36,168 bases of DNA from CAZLBV01 sp964557845 (GTDB lineage: Bacteria; Acidobacteriota; Aminicenantia; Aminicenantales; Aminicenantaceae). Every line of letters begins with the position of its first letter. Position 1 is the first letter of the stretch. The stretch spans positions 1 to 36,168 of the forward strand of contig CAZLBV010000260.1 of assembly GCA_964557845.1 (NCBI GenBank), in the 5' to 3' direction. A model generated the notes under the pieces. That model was not told the origin of the DNA and ran no database searches. It saw nothing but the letters and a program-made list of their open reading frames with translations. A program made the translations under genes and the position numbers. Positions 24,132 through 32,900 of the stretch are shown here, one piece after another.

Positions 24132-24869
24132 ATGGGCAATAAAAAAAAATATCGAGATAAAGATTTGGTTGATTCAGCATGTAGGGTAATCCTTGAGTTT
24201 ATTCGTCCCGGAGATGTGGTCAATCAGTTTGGGGATTATGAGTCGTGGAAGTTCTGGTATGCCATCGGTACTTGGGGTATCCGGAGGTTTCAAAAGAAGT
24301 TGTTTGGAAAAAAGTCCAATTGGAAAGATGATCATACCATGTTATTTCTGGATGAAGAACACACCTTCTCAGTAGAACCTCCTAAGGCCATTTTGAAACC
24401 CCTAAAAAAATATTGCTTGTCTGATCTTTCCATATACCGCCTGAGGAAGATTGAGCTTGAATCCGGACATGTTGCCAAATTAAAGGAAGCGGCTGAAAAG
24501 ATCCAGGGAACCGAGTATGATTTTGGACAGCTTTTGGACATTCTTATGAACGGTATCATGGGTTATGAACATCAGCGTAGATTATCGTATTTTGATTTTG
24601 GCAGAAAAAGAAAAGTATGTAGTGTGGGGGTGCGTGTGGCTTTTGAACATCTTTATAAAACCATGATCAATCCTGATGAGGAGCCTCCCAATAAATGGTT
24701 ATTCGATAAGATGAATCCTGATAAATGGCCAGAGGAAAAGATTAAACAATTTAAAGGAACGGATGTGGAAGCAACCGCTCCCGCTCATTTCGCAAATTCT
24801 GACTTCTTCCAATATGAATTCGAATTAATAGCCCGGTTCAGCAAAGGAAAGGAAATATCTTTAGAATAG
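24132..24869 (+). CDS. Permuted NlpC/P60-like (YiiX/YebB type) protein
   Basis: 245 residues. IRPGDVVNQFG near residue 25, H68 in KDDHTMLFL, the catalytic-type C163-S in KRKVCSVGV, and TAPAHFANSDFF (H219 region) form the order expected of permuted papain-fold enzymes (PF05708), where the histidine strand precedes the cysteine helix. Members act as amidases or thioesterases on acyl or peptide bonds. No signal peptide is seen, which is less usual for cell-wall hydrolases. The start is ATG 24132, with AGGAGATATT just upstream; a TTG at 24129 is in frame. It is 52 bases downstream of the beta-barrel and could belong to the same transcript. Function is inferred from motif order only. Confidence 0.6.
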   Translation: MGNKKKYRDKDLVDSACRVILEFIRPGDVVNQFGDYESWKFWYAIGTWGIRRFQKKLFGKKSNWKDDHTMLFLDEEHTFSVEPPKAILKPLKKYCLSDLSIYRLRKIELESGHVAKLKEAAEKIQGTEYDFGQLLDILMNGIMGYEHQRRLSYFDFGRKRKVCSVGVRVAFEHLYKTMINPDEEPPNKWLFDKMNPDKWPEEKIKQFKGTDVEATAPAHFANSDFFQYEFELIARFSKGKEISLE

Positions 24870-24918
24870 ATCGTTAAAGCTTACTCGGGATTTCTTGCTT
24901 CGAATTTCGGATTTAAGG

Positions 24919-24947
24919 TTTTATTCTGACTCTAACTTCTATATTCT
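24919..24947 (+). repeat. Short polypyrimidine intergenic tract, copy 2
   Basis: TTTTATTCTG (24919-24928) and ACTTCTATATTCT (24935-24947) are both repeated exactly in the tract at 35701-35805, in the same order. It lies between convergent genes. Confidence 0.4.
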
Positions 24948-24965
24948 ATCTTTTACTTAATTCAA

Positions 24966-25748
24966 TTAAAATTTAATCCCTGCCATAATAACGAGAGTTT
25001 TGGTTTTTACCCAGTCATCCGGATCGACTTCTTCTACTTCCTTGATCAAGTTGGCGAGGCCGTAGTGATATCTTCCTTCGATTGTGAAGGCCGTCCTGAC
25101 AGTATAAAATTCGAATCCAGCGCCGAGAACAACACCGTAATCAAGCCGGTTAATGTCCTCGATCAGGTCTTCTGTTCCGGACTCACTGCCTGCAGAAGTC
25201 GTGGTGATGTTCCATTTAGCTTTGGAAGAAAGTATATAAGCCACCTCACCGCCTGCCAGCAGAAAAGGAGATGTCCCGGTGTTGAATTTAAATTTGAGCA
25301 TTATCGGAGCGCTGATCTCATCAATGATCATGCTTATGTCTGCCTCGGCAGTTTCTCCGCCTTCTTCGGCCGATCCTTCATATTTAACTCCCTTTTGAAA
25401 GTAAAGAATATCCATTTCTACTTTAAGAAGCCTGCCGCTTTCAATGCCAATTCCGCCTACCAGCCCCCTTTGATATTTTTTCCATTCATCCTCATCATAA
25501 TCTTGGTATACAGCCTCGGAATGATAGAGGCTTCCTAACGATAATCCTCCCAGGAGTTTAAATTTGATGCCGCTGTCGGATGTCCGGTATTGTGGATAAG
25601 TCTGATAGACTTCTTGTGTTTCCTGTTCTTGAGTTTTATATTCAGGTATCTTAATCCGGACGTTATAATTACTGGCTGAAACAAAGAGTGGATTGACGAT
25701 TAAAATAAGTGCAATCAACATAAAATCTATAAATACTATCTTTTTCAT
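24966..25748 (-). CDS. Outer-membrane beta-barrel protein (OmpA-like porin family)
   Basis: 260 residues: signal peptide (1-25, LLFVSASN area), a Gln/Tyr-rich linker (~30-58), then a compact eight-stranded-type barrel from GIKFKLLGGLSLGSLYHS to the C-terminal TKTLVIMAGIKF. Strands such as FLLAGGEVAYIL and YGVVLGAGFEFY match the PF13568-like outer membrane barrel group common in Bacteroidota and Acidobacteriota. Function may be structural or adhesive; none is shown. AAGGAGG precedes the ATG and a fair promoter lies upstream. It is divergent from the kinase/PAD operon. Confidence 0.8.
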   Translation of the reverse strand: MKKIVFIDFMLIALILIVNPLFVSASNYNVRIKIPEYKTQEQETQEVYQTYPQYRTSDSGIKFKLLGGLSLGSLYHSEAVYQDYDEDEWKKYQRGLVGGIGIESGRLLKVEMDILYFQKGVKYEGSAEEGGETAEADISMIIDEISAPIMLKFKFNTGTSPFLLAGGEVAYILSSKAKWNITTTSAGSESGTEDLIEDINRLDYGVVLGAGFEFYTVRTAFTIEGRYHYGLANLIKEVEEVDPDDWVKTKTLVIMAGIKF

Positions 25749-25768
25749 GTGGCCTCCTTAACCGATGA

Positions 25769-25798
25769 TTAATAACCTAAATGGGGTTTGTAAGTCAA
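25769..25798 (-). promoter_or_regulatory. Candidate promoter of the outer-membrane barrel gene
   Basis: Minus strand: TTGACT, 18 bases, TATTAA. The -35 differs from consensus at one base. It ends about 20 bases upstream of the start codon at 25748. Confidence 0.4.
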
Positions 25799-25847
25799 GA
25801 ACAAAAAAAAGGGATGGGAAGATAAGCAATGAGAGAATTATTAAGGA

Positions 25848-25875
25848 TTGTTATTTGTTTAGAGATGTTTATAAT
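25848..25875 (+). promoter_or_regulatory. Promoter of the kinase-like/aminotransferase/PAD operon
   Basis: TTGTTA (25848-25853), 16-base spacer, perfect TATAAT (25870-25875). The start codon at 25922 follows a leader of about 40 bases with no strong ribosome binding site (GTAAGAG). Confidence 0.5.
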
Positions 25876-25921
25876 GATGTCTGATTTTAAATTAATATAT
25901 ATTTAATTTCGTAAGAGTAAT

Positions 25922-26830
25922 ATGGAATACAGAAAAAAGACCAATTCAGCTCAGGTGCTGACCTGCCTTGTATTGGCGGGTTTTGTGATCGGTTCCTTTA
26001 TAAAGAGGTGGTTTCCCTGGGAATATATGGTCTTAATGCTGTTGGGACTCTGTGTGTTTTTTTTCATTACCCGGAGGATTGAGATATCGACGGTTATTAT
26101 GTCTGGATTAAGCACAGTATATATCTTGATTTTCCCTCCCCCAGGAAGCAATTTTTATTTAAGTCTGATAGTAATGGCTTTGATCTTTACAGCAGGAGCG
26201 CTCGATATAATAAGGAGAAAGTCACTCCCGCCCATAAAAGAATCCGGGGAAGATGAAAAAAAATGGCGTTTTTATTTGAGGCCGGCAGCCATTCTGTTCT
26301 TGTTATTTTATCTTGAATTCAGCAAGAAACCGACTCTTTTCCTAATAGGAGGAGTATGCTTGATCTTTTTTGGTCTTGATATTATCCGGCTGTTTTCCAA
26401 AAGGATAAATACCATTTTATCTAGTGATACCAAGCTAATTTATAAAACCAAGGAGATCAGATCCTTTTCTTCCATGTCTTATTTTTTACTGTCCTGCTTT
26501 TTGTCGGTTCTAATCTTTGAAAAACCGATAGCCGTTACTGCTTTGACCTTTCTGATTTTCGGCGATTTTTTCGCCAAATTTTTCGGCCTTCGGTTCGTAA
26601 AAACCCGCCTGTTCAAAAAGTCTCTGGAAGGAAGCCAGGCTCACCTCTTTATTTGCTTATTTTCAGGAATAATATTTATGCGGATATTTCAGCTTCCAGT
26701 GTCTATAATAATCGGAGGAGCTGTTTGTGCCGCCTTCATTGAGGCTCTCCCTTTAAGAATCGATGACAATCTTACGGTATCGCTATCTAGCGGGGCGGTT
26801 ATGACGCTTTTAAGCTTAATCTCAAAATGA
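25922..26830 (+). CDS. Dolichol/phytol kinase-like CTP-dependent membrane enzyme
   Basis: 302 residues with about eight membrane helices. The C-terminal half carries GDFFAKFFG (214-222), KSLEGS (233-238) and EALPLRIDDNL (274-284), which match the GD.aA...G / KS.EGS / E.....DDN motifs of dolichol kinase, phytol kinase (VTE5) and CTP-dependent diacylglycerol kinase-like proteins. These use CTP to phosphorylate a polyprenol, phytol or diacylglycerol in the membrane. The N-terminal half (four helices and a charged loop at ~100-120) is not diagnostic. It is first in an operon with an aminotransferase and a protein-arginine deiminase; the functional link, if any, is unclear. Confidence 0.7.
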   Translation: MEYRKKTNSAQVLTCLVLAGFVIGSFIKRWFPWEYMVLMLLGLCVFFFITRRIEISTVIMSGLSTVYILIFPPPGSNFYLSLIVMALIFTAGALDIIRRKSLPPIKESGEDEKKWRFYLRPAAILFLLFYLEFSKKPTLFLIGGVCLIFFGLDIIRLFSKRINTILSSDTKLIYKTKEIRSFSSMSYFLLSCFLSVLIFEKPIAVTALTFLIFGDFFAKFFGLRFVKTRLFKKSLEGSQAHLFICLFSGIIFMRIFQLPVSIIIGGAVCAAFIEALPLRIDDNLTVSLSSGAVMTLLSLISK

Positions 26831-26853
26831 TGCATGCATAGGAGGTCCTTTTT

Positions 26854-27948
26854 ATGTGGTTTAAACGAATGGAGCTCGAGATTTGGTTTGATAAATATCA
26901 ATATGAGATCGATTATGACATAGGTGAGAGTGCGGTTAAAACACTGGACGTCAAGGATTTGGATATCGATCTGAGTGAGGTTTCGTTAAGATACGGTTAC
27001 CACCGGGGGAAGCCCGATCTGAGGGGGTGTATCGCCGGACAATATTCTGGATTAAAAGAGGAGAATATCGTGGTTACCACCGGTGCCAGCGAGGCTAATT
27101 TTTTAGTGGTTTCAGCTCTGGTTAAGCCTGGAGATCATGTTATCGTGGAACATCCCAACTATCCCTCTTTATATGAAGTGCCCCGCTCCCTGGGATGTTC
27201 TGTTGATCTTTTGCCCTTGCGCTTTGAAAACCGGTTTAAACCGGATCTTAGCGCTCTTGAGAGCAAACTAACTGCAAAGACCAGATTGATCAGCCTGACT
27301 CATCCTAATAATCCAACCGGATCCATGATCTCAGGTGAGGAACTTCAGAGTATTATCGATCTAGTCGAATCGCGAGGGCTTTATCTTCTTTTTGATGAAA
27401 CTTACCGGGATATGGCTTTTGGTGATCAGATCCTCCCTACAGCTGCTTCTTTAAGTCCTAAGGTGGTCAGCATCTCCAGCATGTCCAAATGTTATGGACT
27501 CCCCGGTATTAGAACTGGTTGGCTGGCTTCACGGGATAAATTCATCCTTGATTCAGCTGTCGCCATCCGAGAGCAGGTAAGCATTTCTAACAACGCACTA
27601 AGTGAAGAAATAGCCTATTCGGTTTTAAGCCGGAAAGAGGAGTATTTGAAGAAGGCCAGGGAGCGGATAGAAGATAACCGGGAGGTTGTGGCAGATTGGA
27701 TGAAGAAGCAGAAGCAGTTTGAGTGGATCTATCCGGAGGCTGGAGTGGTTTGTTTCCCCAGAACAAAAAGCCATTTACAGATAGATAACGAGAATCTCTA
27801 CCGGACACTGGCAGAAAAATACCGGACTTTTGTGGTTCCCGGGCGTTGTTTTGAGATGAGCAACCGGCACTTCCGTATCGGATTCGGAGGAGATGAAGAT
27901 AAGATCCGAAAAGGACTGCACCATTTGACTAAAGCCATAGAGGAATAA
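26854..27948 (+). CDS. PLP-dependent class I/II aminotransferase
   Basis: 364 residues, fold-type I. NNPTG (152-156), PLP-pyridine aspartate D181 in FDETYRDMAF, Schiff-base lysine K212 in SISSMSKCYGLPGIRTGW (R220 helps bind phosphate or substrate) and the C-terminal FRIGFGG arginine are all present. The short N-terminus and the 'YGYHRGKPDLR' opening place it with the diverse VioD-like/other-substrate aminotransferases rather than with AspC. Substrate unknown; because the next gene is an arginine deiminase of proteins, an arginine- or citrulline-derived substrate is conceivable but not shown. AGGAGG precedes the ATG. The stop is one base before the PAD start. Confidence 0.88.
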   Translation: MWFKRMELEIWFDKYQYEIDYDIGESAVKTLDVKDLDIDLSEVSLRYGYHRGKPDLRGCIAGQYSGLKEENIVVTTGASEANFLVVSALVKPGDHVIVEHPNYPSLYEVPRSLGCSVDLLPLRFENRFKPDLSALESKLTAKTRLISLTHPNNPTGSMISGEELQSIIDLVESRGLYLLFDETYRDMAFGDQILPTAASLSPKVVSISSMSKCYGLPGIRTGWLASRDKFILDSAVAIREQVSISNNALSEEIAYSVLSRKEEYLKKARERIEDNREVVADWMKKQKQFEWIYPEAGVVCFPRTKSHLQIDNENLYRTLAEKYRTFVVPGRCFEMSNRHFRIGFGGDEDKIRKGLHHLTKAIEE

Positions 27949-27949
27949 A

Positions 27950-29662
27950 ATGATAAAAAGATTCCCGAGTAAAATAGAATTGTCCATGTTTTTCCTTTTA
28001 TTTTTATTTCTTTTATGTTCTGGATGCATGGATAAAAAAAACGAGATTAAGATCTCCATGGCAGCGGATACCAACCGGGACGGCAAGGTTGATCTGGAAA
28101 CGGATGGCATCGGAGCGAACACCTGGACTATCCAGCGCGGCGCTGTTTTTCTCAATAATTGTGACAGCGATCAGGATATTGGTGTGCCTGATCATGCTGA
28201 TGTCATTGTAAACGGAGAAGAGGATCTGAAGGATCTGGCATTGATCAAAGTAAGAAGAATACAGAGCCTGCCTGAAGACAGCCGGGTTTCGATCTCAGTG
28301 GATGAGTTCTCAAAAAAAAGAGTGCGGATATTTGTGAAAAATAGGAATGAAGATTTGGAAAGCATAGATCTTGAAAAAGCGGGGAATATTGCTGTTGAGC
28401 AATTGCAGCGTGCCGATCTTGAACTGTGGATCGAAGCCAATTCCTTTGCCGATAGGGAATGGAGGGGTTTTACCCGGGTGAAGATTAAGCTGGAATTAGC
28501 AGATGGAGGAACAATAGAGAAAGCAGTGGTCCTTAAGGTGGCTCCCTTTCTGCTGCTTTCCAATCTTCAGAGAGGAAGGAGTCTGTATGTAAAATCTTTT
28601 CCCGGAAAAAATGATATCTTCATCCAGGAGCTTGAAAAATTAGTGCCGGAGGCAGGGGCGGAGCTTTATGTCCTCCCAGATGGCGATCCTTATCAGCCCT
28701 ATGAGATCTGGCTCCAGGATGCCCTGGAGATCGGGTACACGGAAAAACCCGGGCAGAGAATGAATGTGGTGCTTCAAGCCAACCGTGATCGCTCCCTGGA
28801 CAGTTTTCCTTATAATGACCTTCTCGGTCCTGATTATGGTTGGATCCAGGTCGGCAGCTACCGGGAATCCTATGCCCGGGGAGGAAGAGAAAACGGATGG
28901 CTGGATTGGTACGGCAATCTGGAAGTAACTCCGCCTTTTCCGGGATGTCCTCTGGGAAGAATAATCTATGGATACAATCCGGAAGGGCCGTCAGATGCCT
29001 CTTTGAATCCAGAGATCGTGGCCATGCTGGAGGCCCAAAAACTGCAGGCGCCTGCGATCCGCCTGGATACCGGTTGGCTTTTAATCAAACATGTAGATGA
29101 GGTGGTCTCCTTTCTGCCATCTGCCCATCCCGAGCATCCCTTCAGTGTGATGATTGTCAGCCCAGAAGCCATGATCGGATTGCTTAAAAAATGGGAAGAC
29201 GAAGGCTATGGCAAAAAAGTTGTTTTGGAGAGATTTCAGCCAGGTACGACCATAGGGTCCCTTCTCGGCGATAATATGCTCATTCAGCATAATCTCAAAC
29301 TTCAGCAGGAACGGATCGAACCTAATATAGATTTATTGAAAGAGGAACTTAAATTATCGGAACAGGATCTTATCAGAATTCCCGCTCTCTTTACAGAAGA
29401 CGGAAGTTCTCTTTTTCCCAATATGGTGAACTCAGTGGTTTTGAACGGATATCTGCTCATCGCTGATCCGGATGGCCCGGTGATCGATGGGATCGATCTG
29501 CTTCAGGAAGAAGTTAGAAGACTTCTTTCCGAAGTGCCCGTCAAGCCATACTTCCTGGATGATACCCAATACCATAAATGGTCGGGAAACGTCCACTGCG
29601 CCACTAATGTTCGAAGAGAAGTGCCTTCCAAAGCTTGGTTCGAGCTGGAGAGATATCCCTAA
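27950..29662 (+). CDS. Protein-arginine deiminase (vertebrate-type PAD), lipoprotein
   Basis: 570 residues. It converts peptidyl-arginine to peptidyl-citrulline in a calcium-dependent reaction in the known PAD family. The sequence runs parallel to human PADs from the middle domain onward: GAVFLNNCDSD, LGPDYGW, GNLEVTPPF, PLGRIIYG, KHVDEVVSFLP, LFPNMVNSVVL and NVHCATNVRRE. Catalytic residues are intact: D257, H381, D383 and C550 (PAD4 D350, H471, D473, C645), with near-identical spacing. R279 and R281 match substrate-binding arginines. The vertebrate N-terminal PAD_N domain is missing; instead a signal peptide ends in SGC (C26), suggesting a lipoprotein. Residues 40-52 form an EF-hand-like D-x-N-x-D-G loop. 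The PAD4 calcium ligand E351 is Ala258 here. GAGGAA inside the preceding gene serves the ATG. Confidence 0.95.
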   Translation: MIKRFPSKIELSMFFLLFLFLLCSGCMDKKNEIKISMAADTNRDGKVDLETDGIGANTWTIQRGAVFLNNCDSDQDIGVPDHADVIVNGEEDLKDLALIKVRRIQSLPEDSRVSISVDEFSKKRVRIFVKNRNEDLESIDLEKAGNIAVEQLQRADLELWIEANSFADREWRGFTRVKIKLELADGGTIEKAVVLKVAPFLLLSNLQRGRSLYVKSFPGKNDIFIQELEKLVPEAGAELYVLPDGDPYQPYEIWLQDALEIGYTEKPGQRMNVVLQANRDRSLDSFPYNDLLGPDYGWIQVGSYRESYARGGRENGWLDWYGNLEVTPPFPGCPLGRIIYGYNPEGPSDASLNPEIVAMLEAQKLQAPAIRLDTGWLLIKHVDEVVSFLPSAHPEHPFSVMIVSPEAMIGLLKKWEDEGYGKKVVLERFQPGTTIGSLLGDNMLIQHNLKLQQERIEPNIDLLKEELKLSEQDLIRIPALFTEDGSSLFPNMVNSVVLNGYLLIADPDGPVIDGIDLLQEEVRRLLSEVPVKPYFLDDTQYHKWSGNVHCATNVRREVPSKAWFELERYP

Positions 29663-29768
29663 AAGATTATTCCAGATTTCTTCAGCGTGATTTTTTCAAC
29701 CTTTCCAGAAAGAGGGCTTAAATAGATATTATATCCAGCCGGGCCGCTCCATAGTGATGAAAATATCA

Positions 29769-29792
29769 CCTCTTAAATCACCTTTTAAGAGG
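29769..29792 (+). terminator. Stem-loop after the PAD operon
   Basis: CCTCTTAAA (29769-29777) and TTTAAGAGG (29784-29792) form a perfect 9-bp stem with a six-base loop. A T8 run starts only 14 bases later (29807), so it is an atypical terminator or a leader structure of the kinase gene. The rest of the 286-bp spacer (29663-29948) holds nothing else recognised. Confidence 0.4.
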
Positions 29793-29948
29793 ATTGTACT
29801 TAGCTGTTTTTTTTGAAAAGATAAAGCCCGATTGTGGTGGCATTTATCAGAATGGATCTTATTCTTTAGTTCTGTTTACCTACACGGAATTTAAACCTAT
29901 ATGCCATCATAGCATTTGGGGAATTGGTTTGGTTGGTGAGGAAAAGCT

Positions 29949-32900
29949 ATGATCAGGACTTCATTTTTTAAAAAGAAAATTATTTTTCTTCTTGCAGGCT
30001 TCTTATTTTTTATTGACCTATCTGCGCAGCAAAAAAATATTAAGTTTCAGGTTTTTTCTATCGAACAGGGGCTTTCTCAGAGCTCTATCTATTGTATCTA
30101 TCAGGATGAGACAGGATTCTTATGGTTTGGAACAGAGGACGGCCTGAATAAATATGATGGTTACAATTTCGAAATATACAAAGAGGATCCGGATGATCCA
30201 GAGAGTTTAAGCTATAATTACATTAAGGCGATAGAAGAAGATAAGGATGGGAACCTGTGGATAGGTACCTATGGCGGTGGGGTCAACAAGTTCCTTACCA
30301 AAAAAAATAAATTTATCCGTATCCCAGTCGATCCGGATAGCAGCAGCCACAACTTTATCCTATCCCTTTGTTCTGATGCTGATGGATATTTGTGGGCTGC
30401 CACTGAGGATGGATTGGATAGAATAGAACCGGACTCACTAGAAGTAACAACTTTTCGGACCATTCAAAATGATCCCGGCAGCCTTAGCCATAATAAAGTG
30501 TATTCAGTTTGTTTGGATAAGGCAGATAGGTTGTGGGTAGGAACTGCAGGAGGGTTAAACTGTTTTGACAATGGAAGAAATAATTTTAAAAGATTTAATG
30601 CTGAAGCAGGGAGAACCGATAAATTAAGCCACGATTCTGTCACTTCTTTATACTGTGATCCTACCGGAATTCTCTGGGTAGGCACTGAAAAAGGATTAAA
30701 TAAATTTGATCCGGAGAATGAGACATTCATTCAGTTTCATCATCGACCGGATGATCCTTCAAGCCTAAGCAATGACTCTATCCGTTCGATCAGGCAAACT
30801 ATACCCGGGGAATTATGGATAGGAACAGACGGCGGATTGAACAGATTAGTTCTGGAGAATTCCCGTTTTATCCATTACACCAACAATCCCAATGATCCCA
30901 ACAGTCTCAGTAATGATGAGGTTTACTGCATATTTCAGGATCGCTCCAACGTATTATGGGTCGGCACTAATGTGGGATTGAATAAATACGACCAGGAAAG
31001 AAAAAAGTTTGAATTATATCAGCGGATTCCAAGAGAAGAAAACAGTATTAGAGATAACTATGTGAGAGCATTGTACGCCGATAAGAATGATATTATCTGG
31101 ATAGGTACTTATGGAGGTTTTTCCAGATTTGATTATGATAAACATCAATACAAACATTATTATCCAGTTGAAGAGGATTCGCGTTATCTAAGCAATGAGC
31201 GGGTCATGGCTGTATATCAAGATCTCTCCGGTATATTTTGGGTAGGAACCTGGGGGGGATTGAACCGTTTCGACCCGGAAACAGAAGAATTTATCCATTA
31301 CCGCAGTATTCCCGGCAGCCCCGATGGTTTAACCCATGATCTTGTCCGGTGTATTCGTGAAGATAAGTACGGAAGGTTTTGGATCGGTACCGAGGATGGT
31401 TTGAATCGACTCGATCTTAAGACAGATCGCATCACCCAGTATAAAAATATTCCTGGCGAGGTTTCCAGCATAAGCAATGATTTTATCTATTCTATTTATT
31501 TAGACAGAAGTGGTGTGCTTTGGATCGGAACTTTGAGCGGATTAAACAGGTATGACTATGATACAGATGCATTTGTAAGATATAGCTCTAATCCCGAAGA
31601 AAAAACAAAGCCGGAGGAATGGGAGATTCTCACTATCTTTGAAGACAGTAATGGATTGATGTGGCTGGGAACCGTGACCGGTCTGATCAAGTTTGATAGA
31701 GAAAACAATAATTTTTCCTTTTACACAGAAAAAGACGGGCTTCCCAATAACTTGGTCTATGGAATTTTAGAAGACAATAGAGGGCATCTTTGGCTGAGCA
31801 CCAATAGGGGGCTTTCTCAATTTAATCCTATGACCCATGAATTTAAGAATTATGAGATGCAGGATGGTCTGCAGAGCAATGAGTTCAACACCAACGCCTG
31901 TACAAAAAACAGTGATGGGGTCATGTTTTTTGGAGGCATAAACGGATTTAACGCCTTTCATCCGGATAAGATCAAAGATAATCCCCACATACCGCCGGTT
32001 GTGTTTACAGATTTTCAGATTGCGAATAAAAGTGTACCTATAGGAGAGGATGAAGAGAGAAAGATCATTCTTGAAAACTCCATAACCGATACATCTGAAA
32101 TATTTCTATCCTATAAAGACAGAGTGTTTTCTTTTGAATTCGCTGCTCTCCATTTTGCTGCTCCAGAAAAGAATAAATATAAATATATGATGGAGGGATT
32201 TGAAAACGATTGGGAAGAGATCGAAAACCGGCGATTTGTCACCTATACCAATCTTCCCCCAGGTGAGTATACCTTCAAGATAATGGGATCGAACAATGAC
32301 GGGGTCTGGAATGAACAGGGCGCTTCGCTGCGCCTCATCATAAATCCTCCCATTTGGCGGACATGGTGGTTTCGCGGCCTCGCTGTTTTGGCGGCCTTGA
32401 TGTTGGTCCTTACTGTCTATCAGCTCAGGACAAGGTCTATCCGGATAAGAAACAGACAGCTGGAAGAAAGAGTGGAAGAGAGAACGGCTGAACTCAATAT
32501 GGCCAACTTTGAGCTTCAGCAGGAGATTTCCGAGAGAAAAAAAATGGAACAGGCGGCCCAAAAACATGCGGCCAAACTGTCTGCCATGATCTCCGGGATG
32601 GAAGAGGGTGTCCTGTCTGCGGATTCCAATGATAGAATTGTTGAGGTTAATGATTATTTCTTAAATCTTTTCGGTCTAAAAAAAGGTGAAGTGATCGGCA
32701 TCGGAATAGACAGTTTAAAAGTAGGCCCTCTATCCGAAGAACTCGGTTCCTGCATCGAGAGATTTAAAAAACAGCCTGATTCTCCTCCTGAGATAATCCA
32801 GCAAAAAATTTCTGACCTGGAAACGATCTGCCGTTTTCAACCGGTATATGTAGACCAAAATTATGAAGGAGTTATATTAAATCTTATAGATGTCACTGAA

